Source of the DNA: an uncultured Methylococcaceae bacterium
GTDB taxonomy: Bacteria > Pseudomonadota > Gammaproteobacteria > Methylococcales > Methylomonadaceae
Direction: 5' to 3'
DNA length: 7,538 bases
NCBI GenBank assembly: GCA_903903365.1
Contig: CAIUYS010000643.1
Location: 1 to 7,538 of the forward strand
Below, piece after piece: positions 6,181 to 7,538 of this stretch; position 1 is the stretch's first letter; every line of letters begins with the position of its first letter. The position numbers were made by a program, and so were the translations under genes. The notes under the pieces were generated by a model that had not been told where the DNA came from, made no database searches, and saw nothing but the letters and a program-made list of their open reading frames with translations.

Positions 6181-7538
6181 ATGAATACTCCGCTACTCTC
6201 TGTTGAAAACCTTAGTGTCTCTTTCAATCATCAACAGACGGTTGTTGATGACATCAGCTTTGCAATTTATCCCGGTGAAACCTTTGCTTTGGTCGGCGAA
6301 TCCGGCTCCGGAAAATCCATCACCGCCTTATCCGTGCTCAGATTATTGCCCAACAATGCCCGAATCAAAGCCCAGGCCATCAATTTGCAAGGCGATAACC
6401 TAATAAAACGGGCTGAATTTGAGCTGTGTAAAATTCGCGGCAGACGTATCGGTTTGATTTTTCAAGACCCCATGTCCTCGCTAAATCCGGTGATGACTAT
6501 TGGCAGCCAAATCGAAGAAGTCATAAAAATTCATTTCTCTTTATCCAAAAAAGTAGTCAAAGAACGGGTACTCCAATTACTACAGCAAGTTGAAATACCC
6601 AATCCGGAGCAGCGGCTTAAAGACTATCCCCATCAACTTTCTGGCGGCCAACGGCAACGGGTGATGATTGCCATTACCTTGGCGGGTCAACCGGACTTGT
6701 TAATTGCCGATGAACCCACTACCTCGCTGGATGTCACCATTCAAGCGCAAATATTGGCGTTACTCAAAAACATCCAGCAACAAACCGGTATGGCCTTGTG
6801 GTTGATTAGCCATGATTTGGCGCTGGTATCGACCATGGCAGACCGCGTTGCCGTGATGCAGCAAGGTAAAATTGTCGAAACCGGATTAACCAAAATCATT
6901 TTCAATCAACCCCAACATCCCTATACCCGTAAGTTACTCAAGGCCTTGCCTTCCATGCAAAGCTGTTTGGCACACATTCCCCAACAAAAACCGCCCTTAT
7001 TGCAGGTTAACGACTTTTATTGTTACTACCCTATTCGCAAAGGTCTTTTTAAACGTATCGTTGATTATGTACGCGCCGTCGATGGTGTGAGTTTTACTAT
7101 CCAGCAAGGAAAAACACTGGCTCTGGTCGGTGAGTCCGGTTGTGGCAAAACCACGCTGGGCAAAAGCTTGTTAAACCTGATCCCAGGTGGCAGTGGACAG
7201 GTTACCCTTGATGGTATCAATCTTAATGCCTTAACCGGCGAAACCTTAAGACAGCAACGCGCCAATATCCAGATTGTTTTTCAAGACCCTTTTTCCTCGA
7301 TGAATCCCAGAATGTTGGTCGGCGACATCATCGCCGAAGGCATCCGTGCCTTGCATCCCAACATCAGCTCTACCGAGCGCAAGGCCCGCGTAAAACAATT
7401 ATTGCAACAAGTCGATTTACCTACCGATTCGGCGTTACGTTATCCGCATGAATTTTCCGGCGGTCAGCGGCAACGGATCTGTATAGCCCGCGCCTTGGCA
7501 GTTAATCCCAAGCTCATTGTCTGTGATGAACCGACCAG
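6181..7538 (+). CDS. Fused two-domain oligopeptide/microcin-type ABC transporter ATPase, YejF-like (partial, cut by right edge)
   Basis: Cytosolic ATPase subunit powering an inner-membrane importer of peptides or related solutes, of the Opp/Dpp/Yej type, with both nucleotide-binding domains on one chain. The first 452 residues are visible; E. coli YejF is about 530 long, so roughly 75-80 are missing. Domain 1 has Walker A GESGSGKS (39-46), Q-loop FQDPMSSLNP, signature LSGGQRQR from 153, Walker B LLIADEP (173-179), switch His in LISHDLAL, then the oligopeptide-family tail HPYTRKLLKALPS. Domain 2 has Walker A GESGCGKT (317-324), FQDPFSSMNP, signature FSGGQRQR (425-432) and Walker B LIVCDEP (445-451), at the edge. 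Both sites look intact. An in-frame TGA at 6169-6171 limits the start to 6181; the ribosome site is poor (AGG two bases before ATG). TATATT at 6164-6169 is a possible -10. The permease and binding-protein genes that usually precede yejF are absent upstream. Confidence 0.92.
   Translation, partial: MNTPLLSVENLSVSFNHQQTVVDDISFAIYPGETFALVGESGSGKSITALSVLRLLPNNARIKAQAINLQGDNLIKRAEFELCKIRGRRIGLIFQDPMSSLNPVMTIGSQIEEVIKIHFSLSKKVVKERVLQLLQQVEIPNPEQRLKDYPHQLSGGQRQRVMIAITLAGQPDLLIADEPTTSLDVTIQAQILALLKNIQQQTGMALWLISHDLALVSTMADRVAVMQQGKIVETGLTKIIFNQPQHPYTRKLLKALPSMQSCLAHIPQQKPPLLQVNDFYCYYPIRKGLFKRIVDYVRAVDGVSFTIQQGKTLALVGESGCGKTTLGKSLLNLIPGGSGQVTLDGINLNALTGETLRQQRANIQIVFQDPFSSMNPRMLVGDIIAEGIRALHPNISSTERKARVKQLLQQVDLPTDSALRYPHEFSGGQRQRICIARALAVNPKLIVCDEPT

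Noticed and set aside
6203..6403. 66-codon plus-strand open frame just after the ABC gene start
   Set aside because: It is in a different frame from the ABC ATPase, which contains the intact Walker A motif over the same bases.
7065..7265. 66-codon minus-strand open frame
   Set aside because: It is antisense to the second Walker A region of the ABC ATPase and has no recognisable features.
1..7538. CRISPR array, prophage, insertion sequence or a new defence system
   Set aside because: There are no regularly spaced direct repeats, no transposase, integrase or nuclease genes, and every substantial gene belongs to a known metabolic or transport family.

Overview
The window looks like a piece of the chromosome of a methylotroph, most likely a gammaproteobacterial (type I, Methylococcales) methanotroph. 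This is inferred from the gene set: an MtdA-type methylene-H4MPT/H4F dehydrogenase next to glycerate 2-kinase, serine hydroxymethyltransferase and formate-tetrahydrofolate ligase is a typical methylotroph combination. The moderate base composition, close to half G+C in the genes and AT-rich between them, fits type I better than the GC-rich alphaproteobacterial type II methanotrophs. No taxonomic marker gene is present, so genus level cannot be given.

Layout. Positions 1-485 hold the start of a minus-strand malate dehydrogenase gene (mdh), cut by the left edge. Positions 486-754 are a 269-bp divergent control region. From 755 the plus strand carries mtdA (755-1612), a glycerate 2-kinase gene (1626-3023) and glyA (3036-4289) with gaps of only 12-13 bases, so they are very probably one transcript. 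A 108-base gap with a hairpin and T-run follows, then formate-tetrahydrofolate ligase (4398-6071). After a second hairpin-bearing palindrome (6085-6147) comes an unrelated gene at 6181. It encodes a two-ATPase-domain oligopeptide-type ABC transporter protein (YejF-like) that runs off the right edge.

How the genes work together. Formate-tetrahydrofolate ligase charges formate onto tetrahydrofolate. MtdA reduces the methenyl form to methylene-H4F. GlyA uses methylene-H4F and glycine to make serine. After serine is converted to glycerate by enzymes not in this window, glycerate 2-kinase makes 2-phosphoglycerate. Malate dehydrogenase acts on the C4 arm by reducing oxaloacetate. This is a partial serine-cycle module. 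Methenyl-H4F cyclohydrolase (fch), serine-glyoxylate aminotransferase, hydroxypyruvate reductase, malate thiokinase and malyl-CoA lyase are not in view.

The most interesting non-coding signal is in the two intergenic gaps flanking the ligase gene. Both carry a GTAG tetranucleotide immediately 5' of a hairpin, the hallmark of REP elements mobilised by RAYT transposases, and both hairpins are followed by T-runs so they may also terminate transcription. I see no clear evidence of an undescribed biological system. The genes are all members of well-known families.
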